A DNA stretch of 42,148 bases from CALMKX01 sp036274895 (GCA_036274895.1 DASUEU010000032.1:1-42148); one strand, 5' to 3'; counted from the first letter of the stretch, positions 25,176 through 36,904 are shown. A program made the numbers and translations. The notes: generated by a model from the letters alone, not told the origin.

Positions 25176-28100
25176 CTACAGCTCCCGCATCTTCCACAGC
25201 TTGTAGGCCGCGGGATACAGCAGCAGCTCGAGCAGGAAGGACGTGACCAGGCCGCCGATCATGGGGGCGGCCACTCGCTTCATCACGTCCGCCCCGGCCG
25301 AGGTGGCGAAGAGAATCGGCACCAGGCCCATGAAGGCCGCGGCCACCGTCATCATCTTCGGCCGTGCCCGCTTCACCGCCCCGTGCACCAGGGCCTCGTC
25401 GAGGGCCGCCACCGAGGTCAAGAGCCCCTTCTTCTTGGCTTCGTCGTAGGACAGGTCCAAGAACAGCAGCATGAACACCGCGGTCTCGGCGTCGAGACCG
25501 AGCAGTGCGATCATCCCCACCCAGGCGGCGATCGAGACGTTGTAGCCCAGCAGGTGGAAGAGCCAGATCGCCCCCACCGCCGAGAACGGCACCGAGACCA
25601 GGATCAAGAGGGCCTTGAAGGGTGATTTCGTGTTGGCGTAGAGCAGCACGAAGATCAGCCCGATGGTGATCGGCACGATCACCCCGAGCCGCTCGCGCAC
25701 CCGCAGCATGTTCTCGTACTGGCCGCTCCAGGCGAGCGAGGTGCCCGGCGGCAGCTGGAGCTTCTCCCGTACGGCCCGCTTGGCCTCCTCGACGTAGCCA
25801 CCGAGGTCGCGGTCCTTGATGTCCACGAAGACGTAACCGGCGAGAAAGCCCCCCTCGTCGCGGATCATCGCCGGGCCGGTGGTCAGCTCGATGTCCGCCA
25901 GTTGGGCCAGCGGCACCTGGGCCCCCGAGGGCGTCGCCACCAGCACCCGGCGCAGCCGGTCGAGGTCCTCGCGTAGCTCGCGGGGGTAGCGCACGTTGAT
26001 GGGATAGCGCTCGCGGCCGGCGACCACCGTCGAGACGTTCTCGCCCCCCACGGCCGCGCCGATCACCCGCTGCAAGTCGCCGATGCGCAGGCCGTAGCGG
26101 GCCAGCTCCGCGGGCCGCGGGGTGAGGTCCAGGAAGTAGCCGCCGGCCACCCGCTCGGCGAAGACGCTGCGGGTACCCGGCACGCCGGCGAGGATGCCCT
26201 CGAGCTTCGCCCCGATGGCCTCGATCTCGCGCAAGTCCCGGCCGAAGATCTTGATTCCCACCGGCGTGCGAACCCCGGTCGAGAGCATGTCGATGCGCGC
26301 CTTGATCGGCATGGTCCAGGCGTTGGTCACGCCGGGGATCCGGAGCGCCCGGTCCATCTCGTCGATCAGCTCCCCGTAGGAGATGCGGTCCGGCCAGAAC
26401 GGGGAGAGTAGGGCCGCCAGGGGCCCCGGCGCCCAGCTCGACCACCAGCGCTCCTTGGCTCGCCACTCGCGCTCCGGCTTCAGGGCCACCACCGTCTCCA
26501 TCATCGAGAAGGGGGCCGGGTCGGTCGAGGTGTCGGCCCGGCCGGCCTTGCCGTGGACGGTCTCGACCTCGGGGAAGCTCCGGAGCACCCGGTCCTGGGT
26601 CTGGAGCAGCTCCAGGGCCTGGCCCACCGAGATCCCCGGCAGGGTGGTCGGCATGTAGAGGATGGTGCCCTCGGCCAGCGGCGGCATGAACTCCCGCCCG
26701 AGCCGGAAGTACATCGGCAGGGAGGCCGCGAGGATCAGGGCCGCCAAGCCGATCACCAGCTTGGGCCGGCGCAGCACGAAGCGGCAGGCCGGCTCGTAGA
26801 CGCGGTGGATGGCCCGGCTGATCGGGTGGGCCTCCTCGGCCCGGTAGCGGCCGACGGCCACGGCGGTGGCCAGGCGGGCCAGCCAGCGGGGGCGGAAGGT
26901 GAAGGGGTCGACGCGGGCGAAGAGCATGCGCATCGCCGGGTCGAGGGTGACGGCCAAGAGGGCCGCGAGCAGCATGGTCAGGTTCTTCGACCAGGCCAGG
27001 GGGCCGAAGAGGCGCCCTTCCTGGTCGACCAGGGCGAAGACCGGCAGGAAGGCCACGGCAATCACCAAGAGGGAGAAGAAGACCGCCGGCCCGACCTCCT
27101 GGAGGGCGGCGAGACGCACCGCGAAGAAGTCCCCCGGTCTCCCCGCCTGCTGCCAGAGGTGGATGCGGTTGTAGGCGTTCTCGACCTCGATGATCGCGCC
27201 GTCGACCAGCACACCGATCGAGATGGCGATGCCGGCCAAGGACATGATGTTGACGGTGATGCCCAGGAAGTAGAGGGGGATGAAAGACAGCAGCACCGAG
27301 ATCGGGATGGTGAGGATGGGCACGATCGAGGACGGGAAGTGCCAGAGGAAGACCAGGATCACCAGGGCGACGATCACCATCGCCACCGTCAGCTCGTGGG
27401 TGAGGGTGCCGATGGCTTCCTCGATCAGCCCGGAACGGTCGTAGGTGGTGACCAGCTCGACGCCCGCTGGGAAGGACGGCCGCAGCTCTTCGAGCTTGGC
27501 CTCGACGGCGCGGATGACGTTCAAGGCGTTCTCGCCGTGACGCATCACCACGATGCCGCCCACCCGGTCCCCCAGGCCGTCGAGGTCGCCCACGCCGCGG
27601 CGTAGCTCCGGCCCCAGCTCCACCCGTGCCACCTGCGACAGCAGCACCGGCACGCCAGCCGCCACCTTCACCACCACCTGCTCGAGGTCCCGCACGGTGC
27701 GGGCGTAGCCCCGCACCCGCACCATGTGCTCGGTGCCTCCCCACTCGACCAGCCGGCCCCCGACCTCGTCGTTGGAGTCCTGGACGGCCGCCACCACTTC
27801 GGCCAAGGGGATGTCATAGGCGGCCAGGCGGTTGGGGTCCACCACCACCTGGTATTGCCGCACGTAGCCGCCGAAGGCCGCCACCTCGGCCACCCCGGGG
27901 ACGCTCTGGAGGGCGTAGCGCAGGGTCCAGTCCTGGAAGGAGCGCAGCTCGTCGAGGCCGAGCCGACCGCTCTTGTCGACCAGGGCGTACTGGTAGACCC
28001 AGCCGACGCCGGTGGCGTCCGGCCCCAGCTCGGTGGTCACCCCGGGGGGCAGCCGCGGCATGATCTTCGATAGGTACTCGAGCACCCGCGAACGAGCCCA

Positions 28101-28409
28101 GTAGAGGTCCGTGCCGTCCTCGAAGATGACGTAGACGTAAGAGAAGCCGAAGTCCGAGAAGCCCCGCACGGCCTTGACCTTGGGCGCTCCCAGGAGGGCG
28201 GTGATGATCGGGTAGGTGACCTGGTCTTCGAGGATGTCCGGCGAGCGGTCCCAGCGCGAGGCGATGATCACCTGGGTGTCCGAGAGGTCGGGCAGGGCGT
28301 CCAGGCGGATGCGGGAGAGGACGTGGAGGGCGTAGAGGCAGAGGGCGCCGACGGTGATCAGCACCAGCAGCCGGTTCTTCGCCGACAGCTCGATCAGCTT
28401 CTTGATCAT
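25176..28409 (-). CDS. cusA: CusA/CzcA-type heavy-metal RND efflux pump
   Basis: The 1077-residue protein has the full heavy-metal RND architecture: N-terminal TM1 (LVLITVGALCLYALHVL), two large periplasmic loops and twelve expected membrane segments. SDTQVIIASRWDRSPDILED and GATGVGWVYQYALVDKSG are CusA-like. The proton relay segment IGVLVDGAIIEVENA carries D403, and EGTILYMPTTLPGIS contains M586, which probably corresponds to the first metal-binding Met of E. coli CusA (M573). This favours Cu(I)/Ag(I) over divalent cations. The start codon overlaps the adaptor stop by 4 bases (28406-28409), and the gene is last in a four-gene minus-strand operon. Confidence 0.93.
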   Translation of the reverse strand: MIKKLIELSAKNRLLVLITVGALCLYALHVLSRIRLDALPDLSDTQVIIASRWDRSPDILEDQVTYPIITALLGAPKVKAVRGFSDFGFSYVYVIFEDGTDLYWARSRVLEYLSKIMPRLPPGVTTELGPDATGVGWVYQYALVDKSGRLGLDELRSFQDWTLRYALQSVPGVAEVAAFGGYVRQYQVVVDPNRLAAYDIPLAEVVAAVQDSNDEVGGRLVEWGGTEHMVRVRGYARTVRDLEQVVVKVAAGVPVLLSQVARVELGPELRRGVGDLDGLGDRVGGIVVMRHGENALNVIRAVEAKLEELRPSFPAGVELVTTYDRSGLIEEAIGTLTHELTVAMVIVALVILVFLWHFPSSIVPILTIPISVLLSFIPLYFLGITVNIMSLAGIAISIGVLVDGAIIEVENAYNRIHLWQQAGRPGDFFAVRLAALQEVGPAVFFSLLVIAVAFLPVFALVDQEGRLFGPLAWSKNLTMLLAALLAVTLDPAMRMLFARVDPFTFRPRWLARLATAVAVGRYRAEEAHPISRAIHRVYEPACRFVLRRPKLVIGLAALILAASLPMYFRLGREFMPPLAEGTILYMPTTLPGISVGQALELLQTQDRVLRSFPEVETVHGKAGRADTSTDPAPFSMMETVVALKPEREWRAKERWWSSWAPGPLAALLSPFWPDRISYGELIDEMDRALRIPGVTNAWTMPIKARIDMLSTGVRTPVGIKIFGRDLREIEAIGAKLEGILAGVPGTRSVFAERVAGGYFLDLTPRPAELARYGLRIGDLQRVIGAAVGGENVSTVVAGRERYPINVRYPRELREDLDRLRRVLVATPSGAQVPLAQLADIELTTGPAMIRDEGGFLAGYVFVDIKDRDLGGYVEEAKRAVREKLQLPPGTSLAWSGQYENMLRVRERLGVIVPITIGLIFVLLYANTKSPFKALLILVSVPFSAVGAIWLFHLLGYNVSIAAWVGMIALLGLDAETAVFMLLFLDLSYDEAKKKGLLTSVAALDEALVHGAVKRARPKMMTVAAAFMGLVPILFATSAGADVMKRVAAPMIGGLVTSFLLELLLYPAAYKLWKMREL

Positions 28410-29731
28410 GGCCGGCTCCCGTGCCCGGCGTGCGGGTCGGGCGCCGCGGTCGCCGCCGTGCCCGCGCCGGCGATCGCCGAGCGCAGGCGGGACTCCGAGT
28501 CGAGCAGGAAGTTGGCCTTTTCGGCCACCCTCTCGCCCGCCGCGAGCCCGGCGAGGATCTGCGCCCGGCCCTCGGTGCGGTCCCCGACCTCGACCTCGCG
28601 GGGCATGAAGGTGCCCGGCTCGGTCTCGACGAAGACCAGCTGGCGCAGGCCCGTGCCCAGCACCGCCGAGTCCGGCACCAGCACGGCCTCGCCGAGGTCC
28701 AGCTGGTGCTCGACGTCGAGGTACATGCCGAGCTTCAGGCGCTGGCCCTGGTTGGCGAGGTCGAAGCGCACCCGCAACGTGCGGGTGGCGGCGTCGAGGG
28801 CGGGGTAGATGTAGCTGATGCGGCCTTCAACGGCCCGGGTGCGGTCGTAGGGAGAGCGCAGCGTGGCCGCCTGACCGACCGCCAGCCAGGGGGCGTCGGC
28901 CTCGTAAAAGGAGGCCTCCACCCACACGTGCGAGAGGTCGTTGACGGTGAACAGCTCCATGCCGGGCTCGACGGACCGGCCCTCGAGCACCTCCTTCGAC
29001 AGCACGAAGCCCGAGGCGGGAGCCAGCAGGTCCACCGTGCGCCGGGCCTTGCCGCTCGCTTCCAGCTCGGCCAGGAAGGCCTCCGGCACGTCGAGCAGGG
29101 CCAGGCGCCGGCGCGCCGCGGCGACCAGGTCCTCGCCCCCCTTCTTGACCTCGGGGATCTGGGAGTGGACGAAGCGCTCGGCGCTGGCGCGGGCGATCAG
29201 GTATTCCTCCTGGCTGGCCAGCAGCTCGGGGGAGTAGATCGCGAGGATCGGCTGCCCCTTCTCGACGAACTGGCCGCTGTAGTTGACGTAGAGCTTCTCG
29301 ACCCAGCCCGAGATCTTGGTGGTGACCCGGTAGAGGCGGCGCTCGTCCGGCAGCACGGTGCCCACCGTGCGCACCCGCCGCACCAGCCGCTCCCGGGTGG
29401 CCACGGCGGTGCGCACCCCGGCCAGGCGGGCGCTCTCGGCGGTGAGCTGGACGACCGCGTGGCCCGCCTCGGCCGCGGTAGCTTCCGGGGCTTCGGCTCC
29501 CGCGGCCTCGGACCCAGGCTGGCCCATGGCCGCGTGGTCATGGCCGTCCTTCTCGACCAGGTCCATGTTGCAGATCGGGCAGGTGCCCGGCCGGTCGGAG
29601 GTGTAGGTGGGGTGCATCGGGCAGTACCAGGTCTTGCCCGCGGTGGCGCCTTGCCTGCCGCAGGCCGAGGCCAGGAAGAGGGTGAAGGCCAGGAGGAGGA
29701 GGGACAGCGGCTTGCTGGATCGGTAGCTCAC
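28406..29731 (-). CDS. cusB: CusB-type RND periplasmic adaptor, lipoprotein with heavy-metal-binding motif
   Basis: The 441-residue protein has a lipoprotein signal (LLLLAFTLFLASAC, C24 as the lipidated residue) followed by a heavy-metal-binding domain YCPMHPTYTSDRPGTCPICN at about 36-57. The adaptor core shows LYVNYSGQFVEKGQPILAIY (lipoyl/barrel-sandwich), a helical hairpin, and FTVNDLSHVWVEASFYEADA. The C-terminus ends DPHAGHGSRP, His-rich. It would bridge the inner-membrane pump and the TolC-like channel and pass Cu/Ag to the pump. The GTG start overlaps the preceding TolC-like stop by 4 bases (29728-29731). Confidence 0.93.
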   Translation of the reverse strand: MSYRSSKPLSLLLLAFTLFLASACGRQGATAGKTWYCPMHPTYTSDRPGTCPICNMDLVEKDGHDHAAMGQPGSEAAGAEAPEATAAEAGHAVVQLTAESARLAGVRTAVATRERLVRRVRTVGTVLPDERRLYRVTTKISGWVEKLYVNYSGQFVEKGQPILAIYSPELLASQEEYLIARASAERFVHSQIPEVKKGGEDLVAAARRRLALLDVPEAFLAELEASGKARRTVDLLAPASGFVLSKEVLEGRSVEPGMELFTVNDLSHVWVEASFYEADAPWLAVGQAATLRSPYDRTRAVEGRISYIYPALDAATRTLRVRFDLANQGQRLKLGMYLDVEHQLDLGEAVLVPDSAVLGTGLRQLVFVETEPGTFMPREVEVGDRTEGRAQILAGLAAGERVAEKANFLLDSESRLRSAIAGAGTAATAAPDPHAGHGSRP

Positions 29732-30981
29732 GATTGGCCTCCTTCGCTCGTGCTCGCTGCGGGCAGGAGCGCCTGGGCCTCGGCCCAGGTGATGAAACGC
29801 TCGGCTTCGAGGGCGGCGCTCCTCACCCGCGCCTCGAGCCAGAGGTCGAAGTCCTCGATCACCGTGCCGAACTCCCCGCGGTCAGCCAGGAAGGCGGCGC
29901 GGCCGGCATCGAGCGTAGCGCTGGCCTGGGGCAGCACGGCTTCCCGCACCAGGCGAGCCTGGCCCTCGATGCGGCGCCAGCGGGCAAACAGCACCTGGGC
30001 CTCGCCGCGCAGGGCCACCTCCGCCTCGCGCAGGGCCGCGCGGGCCGCCTCGACCTCCTGCCCGGCCGCCCGGATCAAGGGCTCCTGCCGCTGCCGGCGC
30101 CAGAAGGGGAGCTCGACGGCCAAGCCGACGGTGAGCATGGGCTCCATCTCGGCCCGGTAGCCGAAGGCCGACACCGCGGCGAAGTCCGGCTCGAGATCCA
30201 GCTTTTCCACGGCCAGCTCACCCTCCGCCGCCGCCACCTCGGCCCGCCGCAAGGCCACCTCGGCCGAGCCGGCCACGGCCTTCTCGGCGAGGTCCGGCGG
30301 CAGGGGCTCGAAGGTCGGCAGGACCTCGACCGGCCCCAGAGAGGTGGCCTGGTCGAGGTCGAGCAGGCGGCGCAGCTCGGCTGCCGTCTCTTCCCTCTCC
30401 CCCACCACCCCCACCCGCATCTCGTCGTGGAGGGCCAGGCGCAGCTGCACCTTGAGCACGGCTTCCTGCTCGCCACCGCCGGCGCCGTAGCGGGCGGTCA
30501 CCGTGGCGGCCAGCAGCTCCAGCAACTCGTGGCCGGCGTCGAGGGCGGCGACCTCGCGGTCGAGGGCGTAGAGCCGGGCCCACAGGCGGCGCACCTCCCG
30601 CTCGAGGCCGCGCTCGAGGGCGACAAGGGCGGCCTCTTCCACCGCCACCGCAGCCCGGGCCGCGTCGCGGCGGGCCTGGCGCTTGCCGCGGCCGGGAAGC
30701 TCCTGCTTGACCATCAGCTCGAGGACGGACATGTCCTCTTCGCCCAGCGTCAGCTCGGTGGCCCCGGCGTTGGCCCAGCGGCCTTCGATCATCGGGTTGG
30801 CGAGGGCCCCCGCCGGGGCGACGCGCTCCCGCGCCGCGGCAGCCCGGGCGCGCCGGGTGGCGAGGGCGGGGGCTCGCTCGCGGGCGAGGGCGAGCAGGGT
30901 GTCTAGGTCCAGGGCCGCCTCAGCCAGGGCGGGTGGAGCCAGGATCGAGAACGAGAGGACGATGGCGAGCAGCCGGGTCAC
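29728..30981 (-). CDS. TolC-family outer membrane factor (CusC role)
   Basis: The GTG at 30981 is chosen because an AGGAGGAA sequence precedes it by about 5 bases and the product then starts with a signal peptide (MTRLLAIVLSFSILAPPALA). An earlier in-frame start (31038) would add 19 unlikely residues. The 417-residue mature-like sequence is rich in Ala, Arg, Glu and Leu coiled-coil helices, with PMIEGRWANAG and VGLAVELPFWRRQRQEP as the two strand-turn segments of outer membrane efflux proteins. It completes the tripartite RND exporter with the two downstream genes. Confidence 0.88.
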   Translation of the reverse strand: MTRLLAIVLSFSILAPPALAEAALDLDTLLALARERAPALATRRARAAAARERVAPAGALANPMIEGRWANAGATELTLGEEDMSVLELMVKQELPGRGKRQARRDAARAAVAVEEAALVALERGLEREVRRLWARLYALDREVAALDAGHELLELLAATVTARYGAGGGEQEAVLKVQLRLALHDEMRVGVVGEREETAAELRRLLDLDQATSLGPVEVLPTFEPLPPDLAEKAVAGSAEVALRRAEVAAAEGELAVEKLDLEPDFAAVSAFGYRAEMEPMLTVGLAVELPFWRRQRQEPLIRAAGQEVEAARAALREAEVALRGEAQVLFARWRRIEGQARLVREAVLPQASATLDAGRAAFLADRGEFGTVIEDFDLWLEARVRSAALEAERFITWAEAQALLPAASTSEGGQS

Positions 30982-31055
30982 GGCCTTCCTCCTGGGTACG
31001 GTTCCTCCGCGCCGCTCCAGTGCGGCGCGAGCAGGCACACGAGTCCCTGGAGGCT

Positions 31056-31439
31056 CTAGATCAGGAAGGCGGCGTGGAGGGTGTAGAGGCCGAGGTGGTG
31101 GCGCTTCGCGGCGAGGGTGGGGACCGGACGCTCAGACGGAGCGCTCGGCGGGGCGGTGAGAAGCGGCACCGCATCGGCCACCGGCGCGCCGGCCACCAGC
31201 GCGAGGGCCAGGGCCGGCAGGGTCGGCGCAGCCGCCGGCGGCGCCGGCACCGGCGCGCAACAGGTCGCCACCGCGGAGAGGCGCACCCCGGTGCTCATCG
31301 GGCAGTGGCCAGCCGGATCCGCCATCAGCGGGCAGGAGGCCCCCATCCGGCACCCCGCCGCCACCCCGGCCGCCACCAAAGCCACCCCGGCCAGCGACAG
31401 GGCCGAGAGCAGCAGGGCGGCGGTGAGCTTGCGCAGCAT
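31056..31439 (-). CDS. Small Cys/Met/His-rich exported protein of the metal efflux operon
   Basis: The 127-residue protein from ATG 31439 has an N-terminal hydrophobic segment (LTAALLLSALSLAGVALVAA) followed by CRMGASCPLMADPAGHCPM and a CC pair, then a second hydrophobic stretch (LPALALALVAGAPVADAV) and a basic/His tail (AAKRHHLGLY). The Cys/Met/His cluster suggests soft-metal binding in the periplasm or as a sensor-like accessory. I do not recognise a named family. It precedes the TolC-like gene by 74 bases and is probably the first gene of the operon. A longer start at 31475 is possible but adds an unconserved-looking leader. Confidence 0.65.
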   Translation of the reverse strand: MLRKLTAALLLSALSLAGVALVAAGVAAGCRMGASCPLMADPAGHCPMSTGVRLSAVATCCAPVPAPPAAAPTLPALALALVAGAPVADAVPLLTAPPSAPSERPVPTLAAKRHHLGLYTLHAAFLI

Positions 31440-31446
31440 CGGCCAA

Positions 31447-31475
31447 AGGCTACGCGCCCCCGGCGTGGCGGTCAA
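31447..31475 (-). promoter_or_regulatory. Possible sigma70-like promoter of the metal efflux operon
   Basis: Read on minus: TTGACC (31470-31475), 17-base spacer, TAGCCT (31447-31452). The expected start of transcription falls within a base or two of the ATG at 31439, so the transcript would be leaderless or nearly so, consistent with the lack of a Shine-Dalgarno sequence. The -10 box is weak. Confidence 0.35.
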
Positions 31476-31499
31476 CCGCCCGCGGGGGTGGGGGCCTCC

Positions 31500-31525
31500 C
31501 CGCGAGGGATTTCAATCCCTCGCGG
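31500..31525. repeat. Perfect hairpin with TTCA-type centre
   Basis: CCGCGAGGGATT, loop TC, AATCCCTCGCGG: two perfect 12-base arms between the divergent pump operon and valS. It has the same centre (T-TC-A) as the hairpins at 34475-34496 and 34632-34653 but different arms. Confidence 0.85.
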
Positions 31526-31571
31526 ACCGGATCGCCTATGCTCTCTCCTTCATCCGAGGAGAGGACGTCCC

Positions 31572-34232
<2,661 letters not shown>

Positions 34233-34238
<6 letters not shown>

Positions 34239-34301
34239 GGATCCTCACCCCCTCGATCCCCCTCTCCCGGCCCGCCCACTCCAACCTTCCGGGAGAGGGG
34301 G
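34233..34301 (+). terminator. Inverted repeats after valS, possible terminator
   Basis: GGGTGAGGATCCTCACCC (34233-34250) is a perfect 18-base palindrome that includes the valS stop codon. Directly after, CCCCCTCTCCCGG (34258-34270) pairs with CCGGGAGAGGGGG (34289-34301) across an 18-base loop. No U tract follows, so intrinsic termination is uncertain. Confidence 0.45.
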
Positions 34302-34323
34302 AGGCCGGAGGGGATCCCTTCCT

Positions 34324-34371
34324 GGTTCCCACGCTCTGCGTGGAGACCCGAGTCCGGCCGCTCTGCGGCCT
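34324..34371. repeat. Dispersed module with two hairpins, copy 1
   Basis: GGTTCCCACGCTCTGCGTGG followed by AGTCCGGCCGCTCTGCGGCC. The second copy at 36905-36951 has compensating or loop changes (GCCCACGC-TCC-GCGTGGGC, GGCCGC-TCC-GCGGCC). Confidence 0.8.
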
Positions 34372-34391
34372 CTTCGCCTCGCCCGCGCATC

Positions 34392-34496
34392 GCCGGGGGC
34401 TGAACCCCCCGGCTACCGTCGATCCCTCGCAGCCCGACGGGGGATGGGCGTCGCGCAGCGACGCCGCGAGGATAGCCGGGGCTTTCAAGCCCCGGC
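34392..34496. repeat. Composite hairpin repeat (BIME-like), copy 3
   Basis: The left module (34392-34417) is identical in core to 24894-24919. The GCGTCGC-GCA-GCGACGC hairpin lies at about 34448-34464. The inverted right module at 34475-34496 is GCCGGGGCTT, TC, AAGCCCCGGC, a perfect variant in which both arms changed together. Confidence 0.85.
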
Positions 34497-34631
34497 CTAC
34501 CGCTGCGCAGGCTCCGGCCGGGATGACAACGGTGAACCCTCGGCTCGCTGGCCCGGTTGTCATCCCGAGCGTAGGGCCGAAGGCCCGGAGCCGAGGGATC
34601 TCCCCCGTCCCGCCAGGGACGTTCATGGGTT

Positions 34632-34653
34632 GCGAGTGACTTCAGTCACTCGC
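34632..34653. repeat. Perfect hairpin with TTCA-type centre
   Basis: GCGAGTGACT, loop TC, AGTCACTCGC: 10-base arms. Same design as 31500-31525 with different arm sequence. Located about 100 bases upstream of the EF-G start. Confidence 0.85.
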
Positions 34654-34686
34654 GGGAGGGCCGGCAGCGTACTCCGCCGCGAGGCG

Positions 34687-34714
34687 TTGAGGGCACAAAC
34701 CCCCGTGCTATATT
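34687..34714 (+). promoter_or_regulatory. Probable sigma70-like promoter of the EF-G gene
   Basis: TTGAGG (34687-34692), 16-base spacer, TATATT (34709-34714), an AT-rich island in GC-rich surroundings. AGAGGAG follows at about 34738, upstream of ATG 34757. Confidence 0.55.
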
Positions 34715-34756
34715 CACCCGGCTTTTTCAGCTCAACCCAGAGGAGATCAGGCGGCG

Positions 34757-36850
34757 ATGCAGGTCGACAGCCCTGAGAAGATCCGCAACCTTGCCGTGGC
34801 CGGCCACAACGACACGGGAAAAACCACCCTCGTCTCGGCGCTCGCCTACACCGGCGGCGTCACCACGCGGTTGCACCGGGTCGAGGACAAGAACACCCTC
34901 ACCGACTTCGACCACGAGGAGACCGAGCGCGGCATCTCGATCGGCCTCGCCCCCTGCTTCGTGCCCTGGAAGGGGCACAAGATCAACCTCCTCGACTGCC
35001 CCGGCTACGGCATCTTCTTCACCGAGACGCGCTCCGGCATGCGCGCGGCCGACGCCGTGCTGCTCGCCGTCAACGGCGTGTCGGGTGTGGAGGTCAACAC
35101 CGAGAAGGTCTGGCAGACCGCCGAGGAGATGGGCCTGCCGGTGCTGATCCACCTGACCAAGATGGACCGCGAGCGCGCCGACCTCGAGCGCACTCTCGAG
35201 AGCCTGAGAAAGCAGCTCGCCCGCGAGGTCCACCCGGTGCAGCTGCCGATCGGCTCCGAGGCGGGCTTCTCCGGGGTCGTCGACCTCGTCGCGCGCAAGG
35301 CCTACACCTTCACCCGCGACGGCGACGGCAAGGCCAAGGTGGGCGACGTCCCCGCGGAGCTGGCCGGGGCCGTGGAGGAGTGGCGGGGCAAGCTGGTCGA
35401 GGCCGTGGCCGAGGCCGACGACACCCTGCTCGAGAAGTTCTTCGAGACCGGCGAGCTCTCCGACGAGGAGCTGGCGACCGGCCTCAAGAAGGCCGTGGCC
35501 AGCCGCCGGGTCTTCCCCCTGACGCTGTCCTGCGGCCTCCACGGCATCGGCAACGCGGCCCTGCTCGACCACCTTCTGACCGTAGCGCCCTCCCCGGCCG
35601 AGGTCGCCCCCTTCCCGGCCACCCGCCTCGGCGGCGAGGCCGTGGACGTCACGGCCGATCCCAAGGGCCCGTTCTCCGCCCTGGTGTTCAAGACCCTGTC
35701 GGACCCCTTCTCCGGCAAGATCTCCGTCTTCCGGGTGGTCTCGGGCACGCTCCAGACGGACTCCGCGGTGTGGAACTCGCACACCGAGGACATGATCAAG
35801 CTCGGCCACACCATGGTCATGCAGGGCAAGACCGGCACCGCCGTGGGAACCCTGGTGGCCGGCGACATCGGTGCCGTGGCCAAGCTCAAGGACGTGGCCA
35901 CCGGCGACACGCTGGCGGCCAAGGAACGGCCCCTGAAGCTGGGATGGTTCCCGATCCCGGAGTCGGCGATCTCCTTCGCCGTCGAGCCCAAGGCCAAGGG
36001 CGACGAGGAGAAGATCGGCGATGCCTGCCACCGCCTGATGGACGAGGATCTGGCGCTCAAGGTGAGCCGGGACCCGAACACCCACGAGTTCCTGCTCTCG
36101 GGCACGAGCCAGCTCCACGTCGAGATCGCGGTGGCCAAGCTCAAGCACCGCTACAAGGTGGAGGTGATCCTTCACCCACCCAAAGTGCCCTACCGCGAGA
36201 CGATCACCCGCCCGGCGGACGGCCACGGCCGGCACAAGAAGCAGACCGGCGGTCGCGGCCAGTTCGCGGACTGCAAGATCAAGATCGAGCCGCTGCCGCG
36301 GGGCGGCGACTTCGAGTTCGTGGACAACATCTTCGGCGGCTCGATTCCCCAGAACTTCCGGCCCGCGGTCGAAAAGGGTATCCAGGAAGCCCGCCTGCGC
36401 GGCTACCTGGCCGGCTACCCGGTGGTGGACTTCCGCGTGCGGCTGCTCGACGGGCAGTACCACGACGTGGACTCCTCCGAGCTGGCGTTCAAGATCGCCG
36501 GCTCGCTCGGCTTCAAGGACGCCATGGCCAAGGCCGGGGCGACGATCCTCGAGCCGATGATGAAGCTCGAGATCTCGACTTCCGAGGAGTTCATGGGCGA
36601 CATCATGAGCGACCTCTCCCAGCGCCGCGGCCGCCCCTCCGGCATGGAAGCGAGAGGCCACTCCCAGGTCGTCACCGCCATCGTCCCCATGTCGGAGACC
36701 CTCGACTACGCCCGAGCCCTGAGGGCCATGACCCAAGGCCGCTCCAGCTTCCACATCGAGTTCTCCCACTACGAAGAAACCCCCCGACCGGTGCAAGAGA
36801 AGATCATCGCGGCTGCCGCGAAGCATCGGAAGGAGGAGGTGGAGGAGTAG
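34757..36850 (+). CDS. fusA: Elongation factor G, EF-G2-type
   Basis: The 697-residue GTPase has all EF-G domains. Its G motifs deviate from canonical EF-G: G1 is GHNDTGKT (16-23) instead of GHVDAGKT, switch I reads ETERGISI, G3 is DCPGY (80-84) where canonical EF-G has DTPGH, and G4 is TKMD (134-137) instead of NKMD. Tyr in place of the catalytic His of G3 and TKxD are features of the EF-G2 paralogue group (for example Thermus EF-G-2 and mycobacterial FusA2), so this may be an accessory EF-G with weak or altered ribosome-dependent GTPase activity. Domain IV/V follow (VPYRETITRPADGHGRHKKQ; ending HRKEEVEE). It has its own promoter-like sequence. A decayed partial copy of its 3' end lies at 37447-37638. 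Confidence 0.93.
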   Translation: MQVDSPEKIRNLAVAGHNDTGKTTLVSALAYTGGVTTRLHRVEDKNTLTDFDHEETERGISIGLAPCFVPWKGHKINLLDCPGYGIFFTETRSGMRAADAVLLAVNGVSGVEVNTEKVWQTAEEMGLPVLIHLTKMDRERADLERTLESLRKQLAREVHPVQLPIGSEAGFSGVVDLVARKAYTFTRDGDGKAKVGDVPAELAGAVEEWRGKLVEAVAEADDTLLEKFFETGELSDEELATGLKKAVASRRVFPLTLSCGLHGIGNAALLDHLLTVAPSPAEVAPFPATRLGGEAVDVTADPKGPFSALVFKTLSDPFSGKISVFRVVSGTLQTDSAVWNSHTEDMIKLGHTMVMQGKTGTAVGTLVAGDIGAVAKLKDVATGDTLAAKERPLKLGWFPIPESAISFAVEPKAKGDEEKIGDACHRLMDEDLALKVSRDPNTHEFLLSGTSQLHVEIAVAKLKHRYKVEVILHPPKVPYRETITRPADGHGRHKKQTGGRGQFADCKIKIEPLPRGGDFEFVDNIFGGSIPQNFRPAVEKGIQEARLRGYLAGYPVVDFRVRLLDGQYHDVDSSELAFKIAGSLGFKDAMAKAGATILEPMMKLEISTSEEFMGDIMSDLSQRRGRPSGMEARGHSQVVTAIVPMSETLDYARALRAMTQGRSSFHIEFSHYEETPRPVQEKIIAAAAKHRKEEVEE

Positions 36851-36904
36851 GCGGGCAAAGCCCCCGGCTGTCGCCCCGAGCGAAGCCGAGGGGCCTCTTC
36901 CCCT

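Larger units (their letters stand above)
34239..34756. other. Repeat-rich intergenic region between valS and the EF-G gene
   Basis: No gene is seen in about 520 bases. It holds inverted repeats behind valS, a 48-base dispersed module (34324-34371), a composite hairpin repeat (34392-34496), a diverged ATCCCGAG module (34559-34608), a perfect hairpin (34632-34653) and the likely EF-G promoter. Confidence 0.75.

Noticed and set aside
25015..27744. 909-codon minus-strand frame overlapping the pump gene
   Set aside because: It is another frame of cusA with no membrane segments; cusA itself has all family motifs.
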